DNA from: Amphiura filiformis | Taxonomy: Eukaryota; Echinodermata; Ophiuroidea; Amphilepidida; Amphiuridae | Assembly (NCBI RefSeq): GCF_039555335.1 | Contig: NC_092641.1 | Coordinates: forward strand, 38,024,437 to 38,088,436 | Direction: 5' to 3' | DNA length: 64,000 bases | In this document: one piece after another, positions 1 through 11,168 of the stretch | Numbering within the stretch: the stretch's first letter is position 1 | Layout: each line of letters starts with the position of its first letter | Notes under the pieces: model-generated | Told to the model about the DNA's origin: nothing | Seen by the model: the letters and a program-made list of their open reading frames with translations, nothing else | Database searches by the model: none | Position numbers and translations under genes: made by a program

Positions 1-1003
1 TATCATGAAATGACACACACAGGAGAAAAACCTTACAAGTGTAGCTACTGCAATATGTTATTCAGAAAGATGAGTGCCAGAAAACAGCATGAAATGACAC
101 ATACAGGAGAGAAAAACCACAAATGCGACTACTGTGACAAAACATTCATTCGTGCAACTGGGAAGAAACAGCATGAAATGACACACACAGGGAATAAGCC
201 ACACAAATGTAGCTACTGCGACAAATCATTCATTCGAGTGTCTCATATGAAACAGCATGAAATGATACATACTGGAGAAAAAACTCACAAATGTAGCTAC
301 TGTGACAAATCATTCGTTCGAATGTCTCACAAGAAACAACATGAAATGGCACATACAGGAGAAAAGCCTCACAGCTGTAGCTACTGCAACAAATCATTCA
401 TTCGAGTGTCTCATGTGAAGCAACATGAAATGATACATACAGGAGAGAAACCTCACAAATGTAGCTTCTGCAACCAAACCTTCAGTACTTTACGTACTAA
501 TAAACTACATGAAATGATACACACAGGCGAAAAACCTCACAGATGTAGCTACTGCAATAAATCATTCAGAAAAATGAGTGACAAGAATTTGCATGAAATG
601 AGACACACAGGGGAAAAACCTCACAAGTGCAGATACTGCAACAAATCATTCATTCAAGTGACCCACAAAAAACATCATGAAATGACACACACTGGGGATA
701 AACCTCACAAGTGTAATTTCTGTGACAAATCATTTATTGAACCGATGCAAAAAAAAATTGCATGAAATGACGCATACAGGAGAAAAACCTCACATATGTC
801 GCTACTGCAATAAATCATTCAGAAAGATGTATGACAGGAAACTACATGAAATGACACATACAGGAGAAAAACCTCACAAATGTAGCTATTGCAACAAATC
901 ATTCATTCGAGTATATCTCAAGAAAAAACATGAAATGATGCATACTGGAGGAAAAAAACCCGATTTAACTGCAACCAAACTCACTCAATCAAGTGATAAA
1001 TAA
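1..1003 (+). CDS. C2H2 zinc-finger protein, 3' terminal exon, 5' partial, frameshifted
   Basis: The frame is open from base 1, so the exon begins before the window. It encodes eleven tandem C2H2 fingers (CX2C-X12-HX3H) joined by TGEKP-type linkers, with a conserved HEMTH second half, then a short tail ending at 1003. Such proteins are nuclear and normally bind DNA; the target cannot be read from here. The ninth finger is broken. At 749-757 a run of nine A puts the frame out by one and gives a stop at 763-765. With eight A the reading continues without interruption into the last two fingers (frame of 722-1003). Either the gene is a recent pseudogene or the homopolymer is miscounted. The finger family is the same as at 7170-8021, so this is one member of a local ZNF cluster. 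The family call is secure; functional status is open. Confidence 0.85.
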
Positions 1004-1089
1004 TGTAGGGTATTTAAATAAAATTATGAGTGAACGGTGATAAAGTACTTTAGCGTAGTACTTGATGATTTCAAAAGGGTGTATTTGAA
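1004..1089. other. Short spacer after the zinc-finger stop
   Basis: AT-rich, non-coding, presumably 3' UTR. It runs into the terminal repeat of the element that starts at about 1090. Confidence 0.4.
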
Positions 1090-1659
1090 AATATTTGATG
1101 TAACATATCTAGCTACGTTATTTAATCTATTGCCATTCTATTTCCAGTAATGTTTAAGTTCTAACGAATGTTTGCAGGGGTGGAATTTCGTAAAGTGCCA
1201 CAGGAGTCCAAGTGGATTCTCGCAAGAGAGTTTTGCGAGAGTCCATGGATTCCGTAAATGGATTCTCGTTGTACAATCTTGCGGGAGTCCAAAAGGTATT
1301 ATATGTAGGCCTATATATACGTAAAATGCATTCAAACAAACAAACTAACAAATAAACTAACAAAGTTAAGTTTGTAATATATATGTGTCATCATACTCTC
1401 ACTTCCATATATGTCATTGCATCTTTGGCGACTTTTCCTTTATATTTTGCAGGCTTTGAGTTTTAAGGCGTGTTGAACTTAAACGGTAGTTCGCTGATCC
1501 GATCATTTCCAGCGAGAGTCCACATGGACTCTCGCAATAGGATTTTACGGGAGTCTCTGTGAGAGTCGACTCTCAGACTCCCGCGAAATTCCACCCCTGG
1601 TTTGATGCATGTATGTACATGATCCACCAGTGGAGCTTCTGCGACCCCTACGCAGAACT

Positions 1660-2800
1660 TCCGATAGTGGATTATCTGCGCACGGTGGACGCAAGGAATC
1701 CACAGTCGGATTTTCTGCGCACGTGCACTGAAAATCCCCTCCGTATATAGTTCTGCGCACGGTCGCAGTGAATCCACGGACGGATTTTCGGCGCACGTTT
1801 TAATCATCTCATGAATTCATGTTTAAAAAAATAACTTAAAAAGTAAGAAATATTATATATATTTTTAGAGTCAGAACGGTGGAGTTTTTCTGCGCACGGT
1901 CGCAGGGAATCCACGGACGGACTTTCGGCGCACGTTTTTAATCATCTCATGATTGTTATGATTTAATATTATTAAATGGTATAAAGTAAGAAATATTATT
2001 TTAGGGCCTATATGTTTAGAGTCAGTTCTGCGCATCAAGTTTCATGTTTAAAAAACATGTTTAAAAAAATAACTTAGAAAGTAAGAAATATTATATATAG
2101 TCAGAACGGTGGAGTTTTTCTGCGCACGGTCGCAGGGAATCCACAGTCGGACTTTCGGCGCACGTGCGCAGAAACTCCCCTCCGTATATAGCTCCGGTGG
2201 ATTAATTCTGCGCACGGTCGCAGGGAATCCACGGACGGACTTTCGGCGCACGTTTTAATCATGAATTGTTATGATTTAATATTATTAAATGGTAGAAAGT
2301 AAGAAATATCATTTTAGTGCCTATATGTTTAGATTCAGTTCTGCGCATCAAGTCACGGTCAAGTTTCATGTTTACAAAACATAACTTAGAAAGTAAGAAA
2401 TGTAATATATATTTTTAAAGTCAGAACGGTGCAGTAATTCTGCGCACGGTCGCAGTGAATCCACGGACGGATTTTCGGCGCACGTTTTAATCATCTCATG
2501 AATTCATGTTTAAAAAATCACTTAGAAAGTAAGAAATATTATATATATTTTTAGAGTCAGAACGGTGGAGTTTTTTCTGCGCGCGCGATGCGCAGGGAAT
2601 CCACAGTCGGACTTTCGGTGCACGGCGCCGAAAATCCGTCCGTGGATTCCCTGCGACCGTGCGCAGAATTACTCCACCGGAACTATATACGGAGGGGATT
2701 TTCAGTGCACGCGCGCAGAAAATCCGACTGTGAATTCCTTGCGCCCACGTGCGAAGATAATCCACTATCAGAAGTTCTGCGAGGGGTCGTAGAAGCTCCA
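1660..2800. repeat. Imperfect tandem/inverted array of a GC-rich module
   Basis: A module containing tctgcgcacggtcgcagg, aatccacgg and ttcggcgcacgtttt recurs near 1750, 1880, 2120, 2210, 2440 and 2580. It alternates with AT-rich spacers containing taagaaatattatatat. Near 2625-2790 the module is in the opposite orientation, which makes the end of the array palindromic. The short ORFs here are by-products of the repetition. Confidence 0.7.
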
Positions 2801-2876
2801 CTGGTGGATAGCTTACATAACTCTTTGATGACGTAAAATCGATAATATATTTCTACCAGATATTATAGACACATCC

Positions 2877-3468
2877 AACAAGCCAAGTCATGGTCAGGAT
2901 TTGGTCGGCCATTATTGGTTCCCCACATGCACCAAACAGGTGTTGTGAGTGCCCAATTGGGTGGATTAAACCCGCTAAAAATTCGATGTTAGATTCTTTT
3001 GTGTTGTAAACTGTTATCATTCTTTTGTCTACGTGTAACACGTGTGATAGAATGCAGTTTAAAATACCCTTCAAGGCCGCATCATTTCACATTTTAGGTG
3101 AGATAGCTGGGTCCCCGCCGCGGCTATGGCTGCCATTGAGGTGTAGAAATGCGTGAAATTGGATTCGTCTATAGACGAATCCATCGAGCCAAGTGATGAT
3201 CAGAATTCAGTCAGCCATTACTGGGACCCGTCTGCACTAAACTGGTGTTACTGCACAATGGGTGGATTAAATCCGCTTTAAAAACGATGTTGAATTGTAG
3301 TACACTTTCATCTGTCTTTTGTCTACGTGTAACACCAGTGATGGAATGCAGTTTAATATCCACGCCAAGGCCACATCATTTCACATTTTAGGTAGGATAG
3401 ACCTAAGGGGGGGGGGGTCCCAGCTATGGCTGCCATTGAGGTGTAGGAATGTGTGAAAATGGATTAGT
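2877..3468 (+). repeat. Two direct copies of a roughly 296-bp repeat
   Basis: Copy 1 (2877-3172) and copy 2 (3173-3468) share agccaagt, gatcag/gtcagg, the tgggtggattaaa block, tttgtctacgtgtaacac and ctatggctgccattgaggtg in the same order. Both lie inside the 1090-3617 element. Confidence 0.75.
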
Positions 3469-3952
3469 CTATACGTAACATAAATTATTATCAATTTTAT
3501 GTAATTTATGTCGTAACATAAATTGTTATCGATTTTATGTCATCAAACATTCGTTAGAACTTTTTGGAAATAGAATGGGATTTGATTAAATAACGTAGAT
3601 ATGTTACATCAAATATTATACGTCTAATACTCGGAGTCTGCACAATGTCTTACCACCTCGGTAGTGTGGACGTATACATGTAGAGGCCCGGTATAGAGGT
3701 TGTACATGAAATTATTGTTTGGCTCTAATTACAAAGGATTTGAACCGGTGTCCTTCACCGTAATCATGGCGCAGTGCAGTCCATTCAATCAAATGTTGTC
3801 ATCATTTGTTATGTATATGAGACGAACTGTCGCGGTAGATTGCAGTTTTTGTGTTTTATTTGCTTACGTACATGCACAACCTCTATAGGCCTATATTTCC
3901 GATGCGGGTGTACTCAAGTTTAGTTTGGGTTGGGCTGTGCCACTGAGAATTG

Positions 3953-4351
3953 AGTGGAAGAAGGGCCCAACTCCATCAAAACTGTTTTCGAGATATTAAG
4001 AAAAAATTAATATTTGGAAAAGTTTTATAGGCAGAATGTTTTTATCTTCAGGGGACCTTTAATACATGAACATACAATACTACATACATTCGAAATTATA
4101 AAAGATGTTTCCATGGCAACAGTACAGGTCTTAATTAGCTACTTGCGGTTCGCCATTATGCACTATGTATGGGAGAGCCTCGAACTGGCAGCATACATGA
4201 AAGGAAGAATTATGTAACCTTACACAGAACGTTATGACTAGTTCAATTCCCATTCATGTATGCTGCCAGTTCGAGGCTCTCCCGCACATAGTGCATAATG
4301 GCGGAACTGCAAGTAGCTTAATACGAGCTGGAGTTGGGCCCTTCTTCCACT
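3953..4351. mobile_element. Palindromic MITE with agtggaagaagggcccaact ends
   Basis: The outer ends are agtggaagaagggcccaact at 3953 and its reverse complement ending at 4351. A long inner inverted repeat pairs about 4133-4200 with about 4255-4325 (gagagcctcgaactggcagc and its complement). No coding capacity. Confidence 0.8.
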
Positions 4352-4451
4352 AATATACTGCAAGTACCAGTTCCGTAAGCAGATGTGTTATAAATAGCTA
4401 CGGAAATTTGGTAATTATCCATTAATTACACAAATAGAAGCATGTAATATG

Positions 4452-4797
4452 CCCGGGGGGGGGGGTCACCCGCATACCAAAGTGGTACGCATGCTCGTTG
4501 ATTTTTGGCCTTGTGGCGACGTCGACGTTTTTAGAAAAGGGTGCTTTTCAGGTAAAGTTTCGACGTTTAGGGTATACTTTTTCATTTTCAGTGGGTTTGT
4601 TTAAGAATTTACGCCATTTAGGGGTCCATTTTAGTTTCTTACACGGAATTACGCCATATTTTAGGGGTAAGATTTACAGAGCCGTACGCCAATAAGGGGT
4701 AAAAAATTTCCACACTGATTACGCCATTTAGGGTCCATTTTTGAGGTGCTGGGACGAGCATGCATACCACTTTGGTATGCGAGTGATCCCCCCGGGG
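4452..4797. mobile_element. 346-bp MITE, hAT-like, with visible target-site duplication
   Basis: The termini cccggggg / ccccccgggg are followed by an inverted gcataccaaagtggtacgcatgctcg block at each end (about 50 bp in all). The element is bracketed by gtaatatg on the left (4444-4451) and by the same 7-8 bases on the right (4797/4798-4804). An 8-bp duplication fits hAT-type insertion. The interior repeats a 'tttagggg..catttt' phrase. Confidence 0.8.
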
Positions 4798-4874
4798 TAA
4801 TATGTTAGCAAGAAAGTTTTGTACTGAAAAGCAGATTTCATGGATGAGCAAAATTCCTCTTTAACCCAATATAT

Positions 4875-5061
4875 GTGGAAGAAGGGCCCAACTCCATGGA
4901 GTTGGGCCTTCCATGAAAACCATGATTAAGTGTATGTGGAAGACTATTTAGAGAGTGGATTTTGGCTCATCTTTCACACACAAGGAAGAACAATCTGCTG
5001 GCAATAAAATGTTGGGTGTAACTCATTTTTGTAAAAAGTTGGAGTTGGGCCCTTCTTCCAC
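4875..5061. mobile_element. Short MITE of the same family as 3953-4351
   Basis: gtggaagaagggcccaactc at 4875 and ggagttgggcccttcttcca ending near 5061 are inverted copies. The left end carries an extra inverted half (ccatggagttgggcc), which gives a local hairpin. Confidence 0.7.
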
Positions 5062-6889
5062 TCAGGTATTCAATTTGAAAGTTCATCAATATATCAATTT
5101 TGCAAAAAATTTGGACCCATTAATATACCAAAATGTCAACATTTTTGACCAAATTTAACACAAATTGTGGGTTTCACAACTTTTCACCCAATTTATCGTA
5201 CTTATAGGGCAATTTCAAAAATTTGGCTACAGTGGGGCTATTTTCCGGGAAAAAATTAGGACATTTTGAACAAAAGGACGGCCGTATATCCAAATGCAAA
5301 AAAAAAAAAAAAATTTGCCGTGTTCCAAACTTTACCGTGATTAACAATTCTTGCATGTGAATTCTTCTTTTTCAGAAGTTCAAATTAGCATCGAACCTTC
5401 AGCCAATGTTAATTCCTTGCCAGTGCTAGCCACGAAAGAAGGTCACAACTGTAGCCACCCCTCAATGGTCGCCATTTCAGTGATTGACGGTGAGTTTCAA
5501 TGACGTAATGCCCATGTGGCACTGGTCATCTGATCATGTGCGTATTAATAAAAGCGCTATAAATATACTGAAGTGACCAGGAGCCAAATGTTATCCATGG
5601 CCGTGGTCATGAAACTTTGGAGCTGCTTCTGCGATAGGGTACAACTGTATTACTTCAACTCCTCAATATCACCATCATCTCTGATCGATTTGAGCGTATT
5701 GACTAATTAAAGGAGTATTTCGTGATCCTAGCATCCTCATTTTATGACATTCAGTAGATATCCACGAAAAAAGCTTATTCCCAAAATTTCAGTTGATTCC
5801 GATTTTGCGTTTGCGAGTTATGCATGATTAATTTCAGTGGCATAGATTTATTTGCATTTTGATATATGGTTAAATAATAGGTCAAACTATACATTTTCTG
5901 AATCCTTGGGTCAAACTACATTTTCTGAATCCTGGGGAATACATTGGAATGGCTGAGAACACAATTTGAGCAAGTTTGAAATTTTGACCCTATGCAAAGT
6001 TCGATGACCTTTTACCCCCCTTGGGGCCAGTTTATATTTTGGGGAACATCCTGATTATGTTTTAGGGTCATCTTTAGGAACCTAAAAAATTTGGTTTGGT
6101 TTGGTCCTGTGGTGGGTGCACAGAAATTAAGTGGTCCTAGCACCCCGAGTATATTTTCCTTGCCTTCAGTCGTAAACTTGATGTCCGGATCGATTGAGTT
6201 CAGGTGATTCGTAAACTCCTCCGCGTATTGTTTCTTTAACTTTGTATGGGTAAGGCCAATGGAACTCGATTATTAGTTTCCGATTGGATGTTTGAAAAAA
6301 AAAGGACGAGGTCGCTATTTCATTATTCATTATTCGGTCTCTTTTCATTATCCATTATGTCAACAAAATCAATGATTTTATGAACAGCTTTCTCCAAATT
6401 TAGGTACCCCACCAGTACCAAAGTATATATTGTTGATGAAAGACCATTTCAAAACAGGTATTAATGCTTAGATCATCATTACAGACATTTTGCAACAGAT
6501 TGAGAACAGATTTTATTTTTTTAAATTAAAATGAAAAGAAATTTGCAATTTTTGTAATCACCAGAAACACCTTATGAGGTAATCCGTAAATTTCCATTAT
6601 TTACCACATCTTCTACCCCTACAACTAAGAAAAATGGCTGATTATGATCAGCAGGGTATGTCAGACATTTTGAGAGTTTCAATTTTGATTAGTTCCATCT
6701 CAATTTTCAGATAATTGACTTTTTAATAAAAATAATGAAAGTTTTAGTCAAATTGAAAAGATGATGCGGGAGGTCAATAGGAAACTAACAATCGAGTTCC
6801 ATTAGCCTAACGTCGACATAACGGAACCACCACAGAGTGGGGTGTGGGGCTAACCATGCAGGGCCTCTATAGAGGGTATTCACTTACTC
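5062..6889. other. Intergenic stretch with no recognisable gene
   Basis: AT-rich, with a 15-A run near 5298. The part around 5710-5830 (tttcgtgatcctag ... agttatgcatgatt) recurs in inverted form around 15690-15845, so it is a dispersed repeat. The phrase at 5880-5945 (tcaaact..acattttctgaatcc) is repeated in tandem. Nothing codes convincingly. Confidence 0.5.
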
Positions 6890-7115
6890 ATGCGTGGGAT
6901 GGGGTATGAACGTTTGGACAGTATTTATTGCGGGACATTAGAGCACATCAGACATATCGAATTGCATTCTGAATACGAAGAATGTCTTTGTGATATCAAA
7001 TAATTTCAATTTTTTTAATTCACGATATGATACACATTTTATGACAGATTATTAAAATTTGATATTATTAGAATGGATCTACAATTTGAAGCAATTTCTA
7101 TGACATGAATTTAAA
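6890..7115 (+). repeat. Half copy of the palindromic repeat complete at 47986-48598
   Basis: Contains gtttggacagtatttatt, gggacattagagcacatcag, cgaattgcattctgaatacg and gatatcaaataatttca, the arm of the longer element at 47986-48598. Another half copy is at about 13795-13870. It ends just before the splice acceptor of the next zinc-finger exon. Confidence 0.7.
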
Positions 7116-7169
7116 TTTTTGATATTTTTAACCAGGTTTGCACTGAGTACTGCTTTGGAATCAACTACA

Positions 7170-8021
7170 ATGGAACAAAAGAGACACATGAATACGCTGC
7201 TAGCTCTCACATGCAAGTATTGCCACCGATGGTTTGGAAATACCTCTCACTTCTTGTCTCACAAACGCAACCATGAATTGAACATCAAACCATACTGGTA
7301 TATAAAGCCAAGAGGTGGCAGGGACTTCCAATATGGGTTTGTGAAAAATGGAAAAATGCCCAACACGCTGCGATCTCAGCAGGAACAGTTTTCTTTGGTT
7401 GAAAAGAAACGTTGTGATAAAAGGAAGTATGTTACAGGGATAAAAACCCACAAGTGTGACCACTGTAATGAATTATTTAGATATATGTATCTTAAAAAAC
7501 GGCATGAATTGTCACACACAGGTGAAAAACCTCACAAATGTAGCTATTGCAGTAAGTCGTTCAAACATTTGCATTATAAAAAACTACATGAAATAAAACA
7601 CACAGGTGAAAAAACTCAATGTAGCTTCTGCAGCAAGTCATTTACAAAGTTGCGTGATAAAAAACGACATGAAATGACACACACAGGAGATAGACCTCAC
7701 AAATGTAGCTACTGCAGCAAATCATTTACACAGTTGAGTGTCAAAAAACAGCATGAAATGACACACACAGGTGAAAAACCTCACAAATGTAGCTACTGCA
7801 GCAAGTCATTCGCATTGTTGAGTAACAAGAAACGACATGAAATGACACACACATGTGAAAAACACCACAAATGTAGCTACTGCAGTAAGTCATTCACACA
7901 ATTGAGTGACAAAAAAAATCACGAAATTACACACACAGGTGAAAAACCTCACAAATGTAGCTACTGTAGCAAGACATTCACACGGTTGAGTAACAAGAAA
8001 CGACATGAAATGGCACATTGA
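7170..8021 (+). CDS. C2H2 zinc-finger protein, terminal exon (8 fingers)
   Basis: The exon is preceded by an acceptor (tttttaaccag, exon from about 7136), and the frame is open through the junction. I take the ATG at 7170 (acaatgg context) as the earliest plausible start, although an upstream exon may supply the true one. The 283-residue product starts with an atypical finger, CKYCHRWFG...HKRNH, followed by HELNIKPYWY. This same module occurs twice in the protein at 18168-19355. A basic linker follows, then seven classical C2H2 fingers with TGEKPHKCSYC repeats. The sixth finger's linker is altered to THTCEKHHKC. The expected role is nuclear DNA binding. The stop (8019-8021) falls exactly where a linker should continue; see 8022-8130. 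The family is certain, the gene boundaries less so. Confidence 0.85.
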   Translation: MEQKRHMNTLLALTCKYCHRWFGNTSHFLSHKRNHELNIKPYWYIKPRGGRDFQYGFVKNGKMPNTLRSQQEQFSLVEKKRCDKRKYVTGIKTHKCDHCNELFRYMYLKKRHELSHTGEKPHKCSYCSKSFKHLHYKKLHEIKHTGEKTQCSFCSKSFTKLRDKKRHEMTHTGDRPHKCSYCSKSFTQLSVKKQHEMTHTGEKPHKCSYCSKSFALLSNKKRHEMTHTCEKHHKCSYCSKSFTQLSDKKNHEITHTGEKPHKCSYCSKTFTRLSNKKRHEMAH

Positions 8022-8130
8022 CATGACAGCGGTGAAAAACCGCACAAATGTAACAAGTGCAGCATGTCATGGAGACAATTATGTTACAAGAAACACCATA
8101 AAAGGACATGCACACTCGGATGTGAAACCA
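8022..8130 (+). pseudogene. Degenerate C2HC finger in frame after the stop of the preceding ZNF
   Basis: Directly after the TGA the same frame continues with SGEKPHKCNKCSMSW and then YKKHHKRTC. This is a linker plus a finger whose last ligand is Cys instead of His. It looks like the former C-terminal finger, cut off by a nonsense change (or reached by readthrough). The frame stays open to about 8240, through a MITE. Confidence 0.6.
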
Positions 8131-8153
8131 CAAAATATAGATATAGGCCTACA

Positions 8154-8532
8154 TATATGAAGAGCTTGTTTCCAAACCATGTAAAGTCCACAACAACATG
8201 TTTCTCATTTACTTGTGTGATACAATCACAATTACTTTGACAAGTTTGACATTGGCACCAATCAGTACCATCAACAAGCCATTATTTACCACAACGATGC
8301 TGCTTATAACAATATGCAGACTATTCATGCTATTGTTCTCATTTGGGAACCAAAGGCCTCACACAGTATTGTTACTGTGCATCCATCCACTGTTTGCTTT
8401 ATAATGGTGCATCCAACTGAAATTACGGTAGGCCTACCTATAGCGATACAACATATTGCAATATCGCACAGTTAAATCAGAAACATATGTGTTTGTGGAC
8501 GTAACATGGTTTGGAAACAAGCTCTTCATATA
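8154..8532. mobile_element. MITE with about 29-bp inverted termini
   Basis: tatatgaagagcttgtttcc continuing aaaccatgt (8154-8182) is matched by its reverse complement at 8503-8532. The interior (about 320 bp) is non-coding. Confidence 0.8.
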
Positions 8533-10058
8533 TTTTTATGTCTGTAGCATATCATCATTATCATTTGTTACACGCAACAGGAAAACAAGTTAAAGGCCTC
8601 TTCACCGATCCCAACGAAGGTGTAAAAATTGTCTATAAATTGCCTAAGAGTGTAGAATAGGTCATTCAATTTGTCATTAGGGTTTTTGCCTGTAAAAAGT
8701 TTGGCAAAAAAAAAGTATAGAAATTACAGATTTATGGATAACGTAACATGTCTCATTTTGTCTTACACAGCTCTGAGCTTTCAGCTTAACCCATATGCTT
8801 AACCACTAGCAGGCTAGGTTAGCACAAACATGACAAAGGTGCCTGAATGTTGATGATTTTTACGATCCTCCGGATAAGTAAATCACTGAAGGCTTTTAAG
8901 TTCCAAGTTACAAATAGTCAATTTAACTTTTGCAATGAAACATTCCTCCAATGAGAACAAGGGAAGAGCACACATAAAGACCAGATATCCAGCATGAGAC
9001 ATTGAGGGTTTATACCAAGGCAGTTTAGTGCCACGTGTCCTGATCCTCCGGGTTTCAGGCACCGCATGGAACCACACGATTAGAAGAAACGAGGCGTTGT
9101 AAAGAAACTTGGGGGCGGTTGCAAGAAAGTTTCGTCGTGCACCCTTACGCCGATGTGCATCCATGGGTGCTGGGATGTTATCATCCAGAATGGTCGACTG
9201 CAGATCCGTCGGATAAAGCTTTTTTCATTGGGAAATGAACTTTACTGCTTGGATGATGTCACGATGAGGTTAGCATTTATTCCGTATTGAAAAGCGTGTT
9301 CTGACGGATCTGCATTCGACCAGCCTCTGTCCATACGTATGTTATGACTGAACTTGAGACATGCCAGGTTATGCCCATTGCTTGTGGGTTATAGAACAGA
9401 AAGCAGCTACACCCAATTCCAAAAAAATTACTGCACTTTTTTTAAATTAAAAATATTATCCTGTTTTGGCAACTGAAGCATAGCCAAATCTTAATCCTTT
9501 AGTTCTAACTGGCTATAAAAGTTATATTTTAATAGTTTTGCAATTTTGCATGATTTCTTACAATTGCAGTCACATAATTCAAAAACTTGGCACAAGTCTA
9601 AGCAATAAAAATTAGGAGCATTGGCTGAGAGTTTGTTCATAATAAGATTTTATGTTAATTTGAATTTGTTAAATAAAAGAAATTAGAAAACGTGTTTTCC
9701 AAAAATTAACATGCATAACCTGAAATTAGTCTTAGTAAAAGTCTTTGGGCTTGATTGTCACAGCATACCAAAAACACCCTACAAATGCATGTTTATGGCC
9801 CTTATTTCCCAAAATTTGCCAAATGTTAAAATTTGACTTTTAAATTGCCAGTTAAAACTATCTTATTATTACGATTTAGCTATAATAATGTTTCATTTGG
9901 TAAAATATGATATTTTGTAATTCCAAAAAATATTGCTGTATTTTTCTGGTACACAAACATTATAGCTCTGCTGCCTCATGGTATTATATATGTTGCACAT
10001 TATACTTTACAAGAGCATAAGGTTTAGTGATAGTGCCCGTGATAGAGTAAGTCTCCCA
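8533..10058. other. Intergenic; includes a dispersed repeat at about 9410-9900
   Basis: The 9410-9900 part (cttacaattgcagtcac, ggcttgattgtcac, gcatacc/aaaacacc) is matched in the same orientation by about 61340-61770, inside an intron of the NOMO gene. At 9185-9335 there is a loose inverted repeat (gtcgactgcagatccgtcgg versus ctgacggatctgcattcgac). No gene is seen. Confidence 0.55.
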
Positions 10059-11168
10059 AGGGCGGATCCAGGACTGCTTACCCCCGGGGTGCTTAAAAAA
10101 AAATTGTAAATGTAAAAATGTGCGCGAAGTGGGGATCGCGTCGCGCTTGGGAGATGCAGGGGGGTGTCTGAGGGGGGATGTGCCCCCCTCAGAAGTAAGA
10201 AACTTTTGCAAAATGAAGACCTAATTGAAGCGATTTGGTGGACCATTTTGTCACTATTAGTGTGTAAAATTTTAGTTTGAAAAAGCCAAAAATTTGTGAA
10301 ATGACGGGGCGTGAGCCTTTTCGTGGACAAGTTTTTCCTATAATTGTTGTAGGCCTATGAATTGTTTTAAACATAAATTGGCAAATGTTGAAAGCAGATG
10401 CTAAAATGGCTACTTGTTTATGCACTACGCAGGGGGTGTCTGATATCGCCCCCCTCAGAAGTAAGAAACTTTTGCAAAATGAAGACCTAATTGAAGCGAT
10501 TTGGTGGACCATTTTGTTACTATAAGTGTGTAAAATTTTAGTTTAAAAAAAACACCCAAAAATTATGAAATGACGGCCCGTCCATGAAGCCTTTCGTGGA
10601 CAAGTTTTCCCTATTATTGTCATCTAGTGACTTTGGTGACAAAATGTAATAGGCCCTGCATATCGGCGGGCCTGCAGTAATTTTCACAAGCTTTTGGTTC
10701 TATACGAGGACCCGCCTTCAAGCAATGCCTAAAATAATTGGAGACCTATATTTTAGGGCCTACTTCCGATAGACCCGACTGTGCAGTTTTTTAGGCATGG
10801 ACCTATACTCAATTACGTGCAATTGAACCTTTTCTCTCTTTTCGCCCTTTTCCCTTTTCTTTTTCTCCTTTTTTTAAAATCTCTTTTCCCCCTTTCTCTT
10901 TTCTTCTCTCATTTCGTATTTTTTTGTGGGAGGAGGGCCCGCTCCCCCTAAACCGCACCTTTCTGTAAAGTTAGGGGCCTAGGGTGTTGGGAAGGGGGTA
11001 GCGTCCCCTTGCCTAGGGAAATTTTGCATTTCTGAACTCAGTTCGCGCGATTTGGTGCATACTTTTCCTTCTTTTCTTTCTTTCTTTTTCTCTCCTCTCT
11101 CTCTCTCTTTTGTTGTGATTCATACCCCGGGGTGCTGCAGCCACCAAAGCACCCCCCTGGATCCGGCT
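10059..11168. mobile_element. Element with gggcggatccagg termini and an internal duplication
   Basis: The left end agggcggatccagg followed by ccccggggtgctt is matched by an inverted right end (accccggggtgc ... ctggatccgg, 11124-11168). Inside, a roughly 180-bp segment is present twice: 10150-10330 and 10430-10620 share cccccctcagaagtaagaaa and gacctaattgaagcgatttg. At 10830-11110 there is a long pyrimidine-rich tract. No transposase is visible, so it is non-autonomous. Confidence 0.65.

Larger units (their letters stand above)
1090..3617. mobile_element. Non-autonomous DNA transposon with about 75-bp terminal inverted repeats
   Basis: The left end (about 1090-1174) and the right end (about 3541-3617, reverse complement) share a long imperfect inverted repeat. 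Shared blocks include aatatttgatgtaacatat at the outer edge, then tagaatgg, then gttctaacgaatgtttg. The interior has no convincing ORF; it is filled with the tandem repeats listed separately. The superfamily cannot be named because no transposase is present and the target-site duplication is unclear. Confidence 0.7.

Noticed and set aside
10007-10512. Overlapping 107-codon minus-strand ORFs with shared sequence
   Set aside because: The shared part is the internal duplication of the 10059-11168 element.
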